A stretch of 64,000 bases of DNA from Desulfobacteraceae bacterium (GTDB lineage: Bacteria; Desulfobacterota; Desulfobacteria; Desulfobacterales; JAABSP01), in NCBI GenBank assembly GCA_011390345.1, contig JAABSP010000023.1, positions 1 to 64,000 on the forward strand. Direction: 5' to 3'. Below the pieces are notes generated by a model that was not told the origin of the DNA, made no database searches, and saw only the letters and a program-made list of their open reading frames with translations. The position numbers and the translations under genes were made by a program. Below, one piece after another: positions 51,333-60,035 of this stretch. How positions within the stretch are numbered: the first letter of the stretch is position 1; the number at the start of each line of letters is the position of its first letter.

Positions 51333-51369
51333 AAAAAAGGCGTCCCTTTGAAAAAAGGGGCGCCTTTTT
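51333..51369 (+). terminator. Bidirectional terminator between convergent genes
   Basis: The stem AAAGGCGTCCCTTT/AAAGGGGCGCCTTT (one G-U pair) is flanked by A and T runs on both sides. It can end both the HPF-type gene and the minus-strand cysteine-rich gene. Confidence 0.8.
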
Positions 51370-51387
51370 GCCTTTATCGGCCCTGAT

Positions 51388-51702
51388 CTATTCCAGTTTT
51401 TCGAAGAGCACCGGCCAGAAAGCCTCATCTCCGATCTTGCATCTCGATATCTTCTGATGAGCCGCAGGCAGAAAAATAGCGATCAGCAGTTGAATATAGC
51501 CCCGCAGGTTCTCCAGCCTCAGAGGCACTGGGCCATACCGTTTGCAGCCGCTGCAGTCGATCTCGTCTGCGTTGATCCGCGCGGCATCGGAAAGGCATTC
51601 GGAATAGTGGCCGCAGTCGTAACGCCGCGTCGGCTCCATAACCTTCCCCATATTCGCACAATCTTTCATCTGTCTGTTGCTCGCGCTGGTAATCATCCTC
51701 AT
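51388..51702 (-). CDS. Small cysteine-rich protein, paralogue 2
   Basis: A 104-residue protein related to the one at 41148-41483: YDCGHYSECLSDAARINADE, DCSGCKRYG, and LLIAIFLPAAHQKISRCKIG. The start at 51702 follows AAGGA by 6 nt; the longer frame from 51954 has no family match. Function unknown. The conserved Cys positions between two otherwise diverged copies point to a metal or redox site. Confidence 0.7.
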   Translation of the reverse strand: MRMITSASNRQMKDCANMGKVMEPTRRYDCGHYSECLSDAARINADEIDCSGCKRYGPVPLRLENLRGYIQLLIAIFLPAAHQKISRCKIGDEAFWPVLFEKLE

Positions 51703-51961
51703 TGGAAATCCTTTTGTTTTGCCTTCGGTTTCGGTGGATGATGGTATCGTGCAAAGCGTCCGAGTCGAGAAAGAACGAAGACTCGGAGGATCAGCAATAG
51801 AATCAGAGGGAAGCCGGAGGTTCAGGAGAAGAAGAAAAAGTGAAAACAAGAGCATTTTCAAACATGGGCCATTATATGCCATTCGTAGAAATAAACAAAG
51901 AAAAAAATAAAATCGGTCTTTTCTCCCGAATTCTTTCCCACAAGCTTTTCGCATTTCATTC

Positions 51962-52050
51962 TTGACAAAGGTGCGGAATCTGCCGTATTAGGCGTAGGAC
52001 AGTCGGATAGAGATCCGGCCGATATGGGGCGGCTGCAGACCGGGCCGCCC
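51962..52050 (+). promoter_or_regulatory. Promoter and leader hairpin of the thiE-thi4 genes
   Basis: TTGACA (51962-51967), 18 nt, TATTAG (51986-51991) forms a good promoter. The leader then carries a stem GGGCGGC/GCCGCCC (52027-52033 with 52044-52050). I do not see a TPP riboswitch. The rest of the gap 51703-52118 shows no gene. Confidence 0.55.
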
Positions 52051-52118
52051 GATTTATTTGAGGGCTTCAATAATGGCCGATAGCGCCATTTCTGCAGATT
52101 CAAAAAAAGGGCTTATCT

Positions 52119-52775
52119 ATGCAGAAACCTTGGCAGATACCGGTACAGAGACCCGTGGAGCGGTTTCGGAAAAGGGCAGGAGATCTCTACTGTTTTGCCG
52201 ATGATCTCGATATCTGCATCCAACTGCTGAAGGCCGGGGTTCGGATCATTCAGATGCGAAACAAACATCTGGACGATCGGGCCTTCCGAAGCACCGCAGA
52301 AGAGATGCTCGACCGGGTACATCAGTATAGGGACGGGGTGCTGATCATCAACGACCGGGCCGGGATTGCAATGGATATCGGAGCCGATGGCATCCATCTC
52401 GGCCAGGAGGATGGCGACTATAAAGATGTCATCCGGAAGGCACAGAGCCTTGGAGAGGGGATGATCGTCGGGGTATCGGTCGATACGCCCGAAGAGGCCA
52501 CGGAAGCCCAGAACGCCGGTGTCGACTATGTAGGCGCGGGCGCGGCATTTCCCACCCCCAGCAAATCGGATGCGGTGATCATCGGCATCGACGGCATCGC
52601 GCAAGTGGTCCAAGCCGTAGATATTCCAGTGGTGGCCATCGGCGGCATCACATTGGAAAACCTTCCTTTGGTGATGGAGACGGGCGCGGATTTCTTCGCG
52701 GTCATCTCCGATATCAACAGAGCCCCGGATATGGAAGGAAGAATTGAGGCATATCAGAAAACCCTTCGCGGTTGA
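52119..52775 (+). CDS. thiE: Thiamine-phosphate synthase
   Basis: A 218-residue TIM-barrel enzyme that joins the HMP pyrimidine and thiazole phosphates. Visible motifs are GVRIIQMRNKHLDD near residue 40 (usually IQLRxK), VLIINDRAGIAMDIGADGIHLGQED near 72, DYVGAGAAFPTPSKSD near 134 and VVAIGGITLENL near 168. It lies 45 nt upstream of thi4 on the same strand, forming a thiamine operon. The pyrimidine enzyme thiC is frame-broken at 6982-8396. Confidence 0.9.
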   Translation: MQKPWQIPVQRPVERFRKRAGDLYCFADDLDICIQLLKAGVRIIQMRNKHLDDRAFRSTAEEMLDRVHQYRDGVLIINDRAGIAMDIGADGIHLGQEDGDYKDVIRKAQSLGEGMIVGVSVDTPEEATEAQNAGVDYVGAGAAFPTPSKSDAVIIGIDGIAQVVQAVDIPVVAIGGITLENLPLVMETGADFFAVISDINRAPDMEGRIEAYQKTLRG

Positions 52776-52820
52776 AGGGAAATTTTAAAAAGAAGAACAA
52801 TTCAAAAGGGAGGTATGAAT

Positions 52821-53594
52821 ATGGAGATCAATGAGGTAGTCATCACAAAGGCGATCATAGATCGGTATTACGAGAAATTGATGGCCAATCTCGAACTGGA
52901 CGTGGCCATCGTGGGCGGCGGCCCTTCGGGGCTGGTGGCCGGCTACTATCTGGCCAAGGCCGGAAAGAAGGTCGCGCTCTACGAGCGGAAGCTGAGCATG
53001 GGCGGCGGGGTCTGGGGCGGCGGCATGATGTTCAACGAGATCGTGGTGCAGGAGGCCGCAAAACCGATTTTAGACGAGTTCGGCATCCGGAGCCGGGAGT
53101 ATGAGAAGAACTACTTCACCGCAGATTCGGTCGAGTCGGCCTCGACCTTCTGCTCAAAGGCGCTTCAGGCCGGGCTGACGGTCTTCAACTGCATGAGCGT
53201 GGAAGATGTGATGATGCGCACGGATCAGGTGATGGGGCTGGTTCTGAACTGGTCATCGGTGGAGATGGCGGGGCTGCACATCGACCCGCTCACGGTCCGC
53301 GCCAAGTTCGTCATCGACACCACGGGCCATGCCACCGAAGTGGTGAATGTGGTCTACAAAAAGGTTCCGGGCCGGCTGATGACCCCCACAGGCGAAATTG
53401 AAGGCGAAAAATCGATGTGGTCCGACAAGGCCGAGACTCTGACCCTGGAGAACACCAAAGAGGTCTTTCCGGGACTTTATGTCGCGGGGATGGCGGCAAA
53501 TGCCACCTTTGGCGGCCCCCGCATGGGCCCCATCTTCGGCGGTATGCTCCTGTCGGGCAAGAAGGTGGCCGAGGAGTTGATCTCCCGCCTCTGA
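52821..53594 (+). CDS. thi4: Thiazole synthase Thi4, sulfide-using archaeal type
   Basis: A 257-residue FAD/NAD-binding protein: [20 protein letters not shown] near residue 28, [20 protein letters not shown] near 60, and [19 protein letters not shown] near 222. Thi4 makes the thiazole of thiamine from NAD and glycine. Yeast Thi4 gives its own Cys sulfur, while archaeal forms have His there and use sulfide. Here the position reads [10 protein letters not shown], so the catalytic, sulfide-using type is likely, fitting an anaerobe in sulfidic settings. ATG 52821 is preferred to 52815 for spacing from GGGAGG. Confidence 0.92.
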   Translation: MEINEVVITKAIIDRYYEKLMANLELDVAIVGGGPSGLVAGYYLAKAGKKVALYERKLSMGGGVWGGGMMFNEIVVQEAAKPILDEFGIRSREYEKNYFTADSVESASTFCSKALQAGLTVFNCMSVEDVMMRTDQVMGLVLNWSSVEMAGLHIDPLTVRAKFVIDTTGHATEVVNVVYKKVPGRLMTPTGEIEGEKSMWSDKAETLTLENTKEVFPGLYVAGMAANATFGGPRMGPIFGGMLLSGKKVAEELISRL

Positions 53595-53682
53595 TCCCCT
53601 TTCCCGCTTACGGTTTTGCCTCTTTGAACCCTGTTCAGGGAGGCAGACCACACCCTTCCCGAAAACCTTCAAAAAGGTGTTT

Positions 53683-56091
53683 TCAGGCCAGGGCCTTTCG
53701 GATCGCAGCCGAGAGCTTCTGTTTGATTATGGGCTTGAGCAGATATTCCCGGATACCGGCCGCCTTTGCGGTCTCCTCGTCGACCATTTCGCTGAAACCG
53801 GTGGTAAGGATAATGGGAATGTCGGGCCGCAGATCGAGCAGTTTCCCGGAAAGCTCCAGGCCCGTCATATTGGGCATGGTCATGTCGGTGATCACCAGAT
53901 CGAAATGCCCGGGACGGCTCTGAAAGGCCGCCAGGGCATCGGGGCTGCTGTAGCGGATCGTCACCGTATAACCGAGCCCCTCCAGCATTCTTCTCAGCAT
54001 GGTTCCGATCGATTCCTCATCATCTACCACAAGGATATGTTCCCGGCCATAGACAATCGGCTCTATGATGATGTTCTCGTCTTGCCCTTGGGCATCCTTA
54101 TCCCCGATCAGCGGCAGAAAGATGGTAAACCGGCTGCCTATGCCCGGCTCGCTCTCCACAGTGATGAATCCCTTGTGCTCCTTGATGATGCCGTCCACCA
54201 CCGAAAGGCCCAACCCTGTTCCCTCCCCCATTCCCTTTGTAGTGAAATAGGGGTCGAAGATCTGCTTGAGAACCGTTTCGCTCATTCCAAAGCCGGTGTC
54301 CTTGATCGTAATCCGGAGATACACTGACCCGGATGCTTCGGGGTGGCCCTGCATATCGATGGCATCTTTTGAAACCTCTTCCAGCCGCACCTCCAGCCGC
54401 CCCCCGGTCTCCCGCATGGCATGATAGGCATTGGTGCAGAGATTGATCATGACCTGATGGATCTGGGTCGGGTCTGCCAGCACGGGTCCGGTCTCTTCGA
54501 TCTTCTGTCGGATTTCGATGGTGGTAGGGATGGTTGATCGGAGCAGCTTCAGTGATTCCTTGACAATGGGCTGAATCCGGATCGGCCCGAGTTCGGCAAT
54601 GTTTTTTCTGGAGAAGGTGAGAATCTGCGCCACCAGATCCTTGGCTCGATCCGTGGCCTTGAGGATCTGGGTGAGGTTTCTCCTTCCCCGGCTCCCTTGG
54701 GGCAGCTCGTCAAAGGTCATCTCGGCATAGCCGATGATGGGAAAGAGAATGTTGTTGAAATCATGCGCGATGCCGCCGGCCAGGGTTCCCACGGCCTCCA
54801 TCTTCTGGGACTGGCGGAGACGCTCTTCGAGCTTCTTCTGTTCAGTCATGTCCTGGATCACGCTGACCCAGCAGATCACATCTCCCTCGTCATCATGCAG
54901 GGGCGTCACCGTATGATCCGTCGGAAAAATCTCACCGTCCTTCCGCTTCATCTCGTAATCCCGGATCTTCAAAAAACCCTGTTCCACAAAGCTGTCGATG
55001 CTCCGTTCCTTGAATTTCCGGTAATGGTAATCACTTAAAAAGAGTTTGGATCGGTCCTGGCTGATCAGCTCCTTTCGGTCGTATCCGAAGATGGTCTCTG
55101 CGGCATGGTTGCACTCAAGGATGGTCGAAGTTCTGGCGTCGATGATGAAGACCGCGGATTTCAACGAGTTGTAGGTCTTCTCCAGAAGCTGCTTTCCCCA
55201 GCGGATCTTTTCCAGAGACTTTTTCAGCGCCTCTCTGGCCTGATGGCTCGGGCTGACATCATCATAGACCGCTACGATCTCTCCGGACGGCAGTTTGTAG
55301 ACAAAATTTTCAACCCAGTATTCTCTCCCTTTATCCTCGAACCGGGTGGCGGACTGACGCACCGGTTCTCCGTTGGCACAGACCCGCTGAAAGATCTTCA
55401 AAAGGCCGACATCCTGAATTGTCGGAATGATCTCTTCCACATCTCTGTCGATCAACTGTTCCCGGGGGACGCCGCTGATGATCTCGCCGGTCCGGTTGAT
55501 GTCTTTGAAGATAAAGCGCTTTCCGCCATCTTGGGGTTCATAGATCGCAACCCCGCTCGACATGTTCTCAAAAAGCTCTTTGTACCGGGTCTGAACATCC
55601 CGAAGCTCCTGCTTCTGCTGCTGAAGGGTCATATGGGTTTTGACCCGGGCCACCACCTCCTCCTGGCGAAAGGGTTTGGTGATATAGTCGGCCCCGCCCA
55701 GTTTGAAGCCCTCCATCTTCTGGTCGATACCCTTGAGTGCGCTCATGAAGAGCACGGGAATATCAGCGGTCTTGGGGTTTGCTTTAAGCCGGCGGCAGAC
55801 CTCAAAGCCATCCATCTCCGGCATCATGATGTCCAGCAGGATCACATCCGGTTCCGTGTTCTTCAAAAGCTCCAGGGCCTCGGAACCATCCGGAGCCACC
55901 AGGGGCTGGATGCCGGCCTTCTTCATCAGATTGACCAACAGGTTCATGTTGAAGGGGTCGTCATCGACAATCAGCACCCTTCCTATAAATAGCGGTTCAT
56001 CTCCACAATATTTCATCGCTGTCGTTTCTGTAGATGCCATAGATGGAACAAAGGCACTCCTCCTGTTTCCTGGCAGATCCTTCCGGATCAT
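53683..56091 (-). CDS. Hybrid sensor histidine kinase (REC-PAS-PAS-HisKA-HATPase-REC)
   Basis: An 802-residue cytoplasmic protein. The N-terminal receiver (about 38-155) has VILLDIMMPEMDGFEV. PAS regions lie at about 165-290 and 310-430, followed by HisKA with GGIAHDFNNILFPIIGY near 455, the ATPase domain (INLCTNAYHAM, DTGFGMS, GTGLGLSVV, about 550-665), and a C-terminal receiver with LVITDMTMPNMTGLEL (685-802). With receivers at both ends it belongs to multi-step phosphorelays. The exact start is unclear: AGGAGG lies inside the first codons, and ATG 56040 is an alternative. No output regulator is adjacent. Confidence 0.88.
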   Translation of the reverse strand: MIRKDLPGNRRSAFVPSMASTETTAMKYCGDEPLFIGRVLIVDDDPFNMNLLVNLMKKAGIQPLVAPDGSEALELLKNTEPDVILLDIMMPEMDGFEVCRRLKANPKTADIPVLFMSALKGIDQKMEGFKLGGADYITKPFRQEEVVARVKTHMTLQQQKQELRDVQTRYKELFENMSSGVAIYEPQDGGKRFIFKDINRTGEIISGVPREQLIDRDVEEIIPTIQDVGLLKIFQRVCANGEPVRQSATRFEDKGREYWVENFVYKLPSGEIVAVYDDVSPSHQAREALKKSLEKIRWGKQLLEKTYNSLKSAVFIIDARTSTILECNHAAETIFGYDRKELISQDRSKLFLSDYHYRKFKERSIDSFVEQGFLKIRDYEMKRKDGEIFPTDHTVTPLHDDEGDVICWVSVIQDMTEQKKLEERLRQSQKMEAVGTLAGGIAHDFNNILFPIIGYAEMTFDELPQGSRGRRNLTQILKATDRAKDLVAQILTFSRKNIAELGPIRIQPIVKESLKLLRSTIPTTIEIRQKIEETGPVLADPTQIHQVMINLCTNAYHAMRETGGRLEVRLEEVSKDAIDMQGHPEASGSVYLRITIKDTGFGMSETVLKQIFDPYFTTKGMGEGTGLGLSVVDGIIKEHKGFITVESEPGIGSRFTIFLPLIGDKDAQGQDENIIIEPIVYGREHILVVDDEESIGTMLRRMLEGLGYTVTIRYSSPDALAAFQSRPGHFDLVITDMTMPNMTGLELSGKLLDLRPDIPIILTTGFSEMVDEETAKAAGIREYLLKPIIKQKLSAAIRKALA

Positions 56092-56141
56092 TCTTCAGCC
56101 GCAATGGATCACTTCTCCTCAACAATAGAATATCATAAAAG

Positions 56142-56465
56142 TCAATTCGATGCATCCAACAGGTGTTGAAGAGCCTGGATCAGCTCTTTTCGAGAGATGG
56201 GCTTCATCAGAAAAGTGTCGATGCCCATCCAAAATCCCGCATCTCTGCCGCTCTTTCTCTCCAGCCGCATCTTTTTCAAGCGCTTGACTGTCATCGATGC
56301 CGCCTCCTTGGTCAGGACATTAAAAGAATAAAGCCATTTCATCTCCTCATGGGTAGTTTTATACCATTGTATCCCAAATAAAAAGGAAAAATCCTTTAAG
56401 CCCTGTCGCATTTGCTCAACAATTTTGCTTAACCATCCGGATCTGCAAATTTTATCATTTTCCAA
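56142..56465 (-). pseudogene. Fragment of a response-regulator receiver
   Basis: A 107-residue frame whose last 30 residues (GIDTFLMKPISRKELIQALQ) are the end of a receiver domain with its conserved Lys-Pro. The phosphorylation site and earlier strands are not recognisable. It stops 50 nt upstream of the hybrid kinase on the same strand and is probably the tail of a lost or decayed regulator. Confidence 0.45.
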
Positions 56466-56597
56466 TTATTGAAGATAATTCATGAAAAAAATGTTGAAAA
56501 AGAGAATGAATCGGGCTATAAATTTTTCATGATCTGCTGCGGATCTCCCCTGGAAAGCTTCTCCATACCGCAGACTGCCAAAAATGAGGAGTTGACG

Positions 56598-59282
56598 ATG
56601 TTTAAAAGTATCACTCTACATAACCGTATCCTGGGCGCATTTCTTCTGATCGGGCTTCTGCCGTTTCTGGCGGTTGCGGCAATCTCCTTCAACCGTTCCA
56701 AAACCGCTATGCAGAATCAGGCCTTCGGCCAGTTGCGAAGTGTTCTGGAAGTGAAAAAAGCCTCGGTCAACAGTTTTTTTGATGAGCTGGAGACCGATAT
56801 CCATGTTCTGGTGGATGAGCTGGAAATCCTTTATAAGAATGCGGATGAGAAGCTGAAGGCGTCCCAGGCGAGCCAGGTTGCAGAGATTGAAAATTTTTTC
56901 CGTAACAGCATGAGCAACACTAAGATCCTCTCCCTCAATCCGCTGATCAAGCAGTCTTTGGACACTTTTTCCCAGACGGTCTGGAGCAGTGGGAAGATCG
57001 ACACCCATCTCTATGATTTTTATGAGGATGTGAAATTCGGTGTCCTCAAGGAGTTCAAGGCGGAGTACGGATACCAGGACCTGCTGCTCATCGACATAAA
57101 TGGTCTGATCCTCTATACCATCAACCGTGGGCCTGAGCTGGGCCAGAATGTGCTGACAGGTCCTCTGAGTGAGACATCTCTGGCAAAGAGCTTTGAAAAG
57201 GGATTGAACGGGGTTTCCCTTCAGGAGTATTCGGCCTATCCGCCGGATCAGAACCAGTTCATGAGCTTTATCTCCGCACCGATCTTGGGCGGGATTCGGA
57301 AGGAGACGGTCGGTGTGCTGGTTGTAAAGTTGGACAAGACCCCTGTCAACCGTATTGTTCACCGGCAGGAGGGGATGGGAGAGACCGGCGAGACCTATCT
57401 GGTCGGAAGGGTCAATGGACAGGTCTTCTATCGGAGCGACCGCATCCTCAAGGATGGCCGGTTCGGAGAGCCCGGAGATGGCGCAGATATCGACCACGCC
57501 CTTTCCGGCCAGACCGGGGTGGAGGTAAAGATCGGCTCTACCCTGACCGTGGAGATGAGCCGGTATGCTCCCATCCCCATCCCGGGGCTGAACTGGGCCA
57601 TCATCACTACGGTGAGTCTCGAGGAGATCATCACGCCCCGGCTGGAGGGCCATGATGCAGATTTCTTTACGGAATATGCCGCGGCCTATGATTTCTACGA
57701 CCTTCTCCTGATCCATCCGGGGGGAGATGTCTTCTATACGGTTCGGCATGAATCCGATTATAAGGCAAATGTCTTCCGGGAGCCCCTCTCTGAAACGGGT
57801 CTGGGGCGGCTGGCGAAAAAGGTGATGGAGACAAAATCCTTTGCATTTGTCGATTTTGCCCCCTATGCTCCGTCGGGTGGAGTACCGGCTGCCTTTATGG
57901 GCAAGCCTTTTGTGCAAAAAGAAAAGGTCATCATTATCGTAGCGGTTCAAATCAATCCCGAGCCAATCAATGCGGTGATGCTGCAGCGGGAGGGGATGGG
58001 CCAAACCGGTGAAACCTATCTGGTGGGGCCCGATTTTCGGATGCGTTCTGCTGCGATTCATGATTCAAGCCGATATTCGGTTGAGGCCTCCTTTGAACAG
58101 GGGGATGCGGGGCGGATGGATACCCCTGCGGCAAGAGCCGCGCTTTCGGGGCAAACAGGAGAGGAGCTTATCACCAGTTATGGGGGGCGAAAGGTACTAT
58201 CTGCGTATACGCCGCTGAAGTTGTGGGATGTCAACTATGGCATGATCGCGGAGATGGAAACCAAAGAGGCATTCAGCCCCATCCACAGGCAGAGCCAATG
58301 GGTCGGCGCCATTGCCGTTCCTTCGGTACTGCTGATTTTTCTGATCGCCTTTCTGCTGGCCCGGGCCATTGTCAAACCGGTCAGCCGGATCATCAAAGGG
58401 CTGAGAAAGAGCGCAGAGAATGTGGATGGCGCTTCGAGCGAAGTTCTCTCGGTCAGTCTGATGCTCTCAAACGGCTCTTCCCAGCAGGCGGCCTCCCTGG
58501 AAGAGGCCTCCTCATCCCTGGAGGAGATCGTATCGATGGTCAATGCAAATGCCGACAGCATGAAAAAGGCCGAGCAGATGAAAGTTGAGGAAAGATCTGT
58601 CATCCAAAAGGCCCAAGCGGATATGGCCTCTTTGACCGATATCCAGCAGTCCATTGCAGAATCCGGGAAAGAGATTCAGGGAATTGTCCGAACCATCGAA
58701 GATATCGCTTTTCAGACCAATCTGCTGGCGCTGAATGCGGCCGTAGAGGCGGCCCGGGCCGGTGAAGCAGGGGCCGGATTTTCCGTGGTGGCCGAAGAGG
58801 TGCGGAATCTGGCCCTTCGAGCCTCCCAATCGGCAGGCGAAACCGGAGATCGGGTCCAGAAGAATGTCAGCCGCATCCAGGAGGGAAACGAATTTGTCAT
58901 GGTGACAGCCGGCGCCTTTGACAAGGTCTTTGAAACTTCCGAAGCCACGGACAAGCTGATCCGGGAAGTCTCCGCGGCATCCGAGGAGCAGGCCAGGGGG
59001 ATCGAGCAGATCAATCGCGCGGTCACAGAGATGGATCAGGTGACCCAGGAGAATGCATCCAATGCCCAGACCTCGGCCGCGGCTTCCGAGACCCTGAAGG
59101 CCGAAGCTCGACAGCTTAAAACTTTTGTGGATGACCTGGACGATCTGGTCTATGGGATCGCAAGAGCCCGGTTCGACTCGAAAAGCGCCCGGAAAAAGGC
59201 AGCCCCTGCAGATGAGAGAAAAGAAGAGATGACCCATTCAAAAAGAGCGTTTCTTTTAACCGAAACAGCAGAGGAGGAATAG
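56598..59282 (+). CDS. Methyl-accepting chemotaxis protein with two Cache-like sensor regions
   Basis: An 894-residue receptor: membrane helix at 12-32, an unusually long periplasmic region (about 33-565) with two Cache-like modules (EGMGETGETYLVGRVNG and EGMGQTGETYLVGPDFR mark equivalent points), a second membrane helix (IAVPSVLLIFLIAFLLARAI, about 569-590), and a cytoplasmic signalling domain with the hairpin tip FQTNLLALNAAVEAARAGEA near 706. A short HAMP-like linker may be present. ATG 56598 follows GAGGAG; the frame upstream is not part of the family. It senses small molecules and signals to CheA. No CheR-binding pentapeptide is seen at the C-terminus. Confidence 0.9.
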   Translation: MFKSITLHNRILGAFLLIGLLPFLAVAAISFNRSKTAMQNQAFGQLRSVLEVKKASVNSFFDELETDIHVLVDELEILYKNADEKLKASQASQVAEIENFFRNSMSNTKILSLNPLIKQSLDTFSQTVWSSGKIDTHLYDFYEDVKFGVLKEFKAEYGYQDLLLIDINGLILYTINRGPELGQNVLTGPLSETSLAKSFEKGLNGVSLQEYSAYPPDQNQFMSFISAPILGGIRKETVGVLVVKLDKTPVNRIVHRQEGMGETGETYLVGRVNGQVFYRSDRILKDGRFGEPGDGADIDHALSGQTGVEVKIGSTLTVEMSRYAPIPIPGLNWAIITTVSLEEIITPRLEGHDADFFTEYAAAYDFYDLLLIHPGGDVFYTVRHESDYKANVFREPLSETGLGRLAKKVMETKSFAFVDFAPYAPSGGVPAAFMGKPFVQKEKVIIIVAVQINPEPINAVMLQREGMGQTGETYLVGPDFRMRSAAIHDSSRYSVEASFEQGDAGRMDTPAARAALSGQTGEELITSYGGRKVLSAYTPLKLWDVNYGMIAEMETKEAFSPIHRQSQWVGAIAVPSVLLIFLIAFLLARAIVKPVSRIIKGLRKSAENVDGASSEVLSVSLMLSNGSSQQAASLEEASSSLEEIVSMVNANADSMKKAEQMKVEERSVIQKAQADMASLTDIQQSIAESGKEIQGIVRTIEDIAFQTNLLALNAAVEAARAGEAGAGFSVVAEEVRNLALRASQSAGETGDRVQKNVSRIQEGNEFVMVTAGAFDKVFETSEATDKLIREVSAASEEQARGIEQINRAVTEMDQVTQENASNAQTSAAASETLKAEARQLKTFVDDLDDLVYGIARARFDSKSARKKAAPADERKEEMTHSKRAFLLTETAEEE

Positions 59283-59286
59283 GCCA

Positions 59287-59922
59287 ATGAAAAGACTTCT
59301 CCGATTATCGGCAGCCGTATGGTGCTTGATCTTCGTCGGTTCAATCCTGATTTCTCCGGCGATTGCGCGGTTCGACTGGAACATATCTCCCTGGGTTGAG
59401 GAGAAGACGACCCTGCCGACGCTGATCATGGAGGGGTATCGGGTAATCTCCGCGAGCGTCTTTCGGAATGAACCGGGAGAAGGGTCCGGTCAAGAGATCG
59501 AAGCGGATGCTGATGAAGCAGCAGATCAAGAGACTGATGAAGGGGGCGGGCCGGCCGTGGAAACTGCTCTTTACGAGATCATCTACCTCACAAAAGGGGG
59601 CCGGCTCTATCGCTGCATCACCCTCTTGAACGGCTCCTCCCATCGGTGCGAATACACCACCTTTGCAGTCATTGGCGATAAAATGGCAGAACAGGCTTTG
59701 GAAAATGCCTATGAAGCCTCTCAGATCTTCTTCATGTACAACCCGGATGCGGTAGTCGAGCTGGAGGATCTGTTGAAAAACGGCCTGGAAAAGCCGGAAG
59801 AGGTGCAGATCGAAGTGCTGAATCAAAACAAGCGAAAGCTTCAGATATCGGCCTCCCATGAAAGGGGAAGCAAGATTTTTTTTGTCAATGCCACGGGGGT
59901 GATATCGGAGGCTTCGAAATAA
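59287..59922 (+). CDS. Exported protein of unknown function
   Basis: A 211-residue protein with a signal peptide (1-27, ending AIA), an acidic low-complexity stretch (EIEADADEAADQETDEGGG, 68-86), and a globular C-terminal part with two Cys (YRCITLLNGSSHRCEY) that could form a disulfide. It begins 4 nt after the chemoreceptor stop, so it is co-transcribed with it and may act as a periplasmic partner. No family recognised. Confidence 0.65.
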   Translation: MKRLLRLSAAVWCLIFVGSILISPAIARFDWNISPWVEEKTTLPTLIMEGYRVISASVFRNEPGEGSGQEIEADADEAADQETDEGGGPAVETALYEIIYLTKGGRLYRCITLLNGSSHRCEYTTFAVIGDKMAEQALENAYEASQIFFMYNPDAVVELEDLLKNGLEKPEEVQIEVLNQNKRKLQISASHERGSKIFFVNATGVISEASK

Positions 59923-60035
59923 TGGGCTTCTGCTGATCGGCATGGGAGCAGGTGCGGGAGTTTGAGGTCATTCGGCCCGGGCTTCAGCGGTATTTCTGAA
60001 ACAGCAACAACTACAAGGGGCTGCGCCGAGGAATC

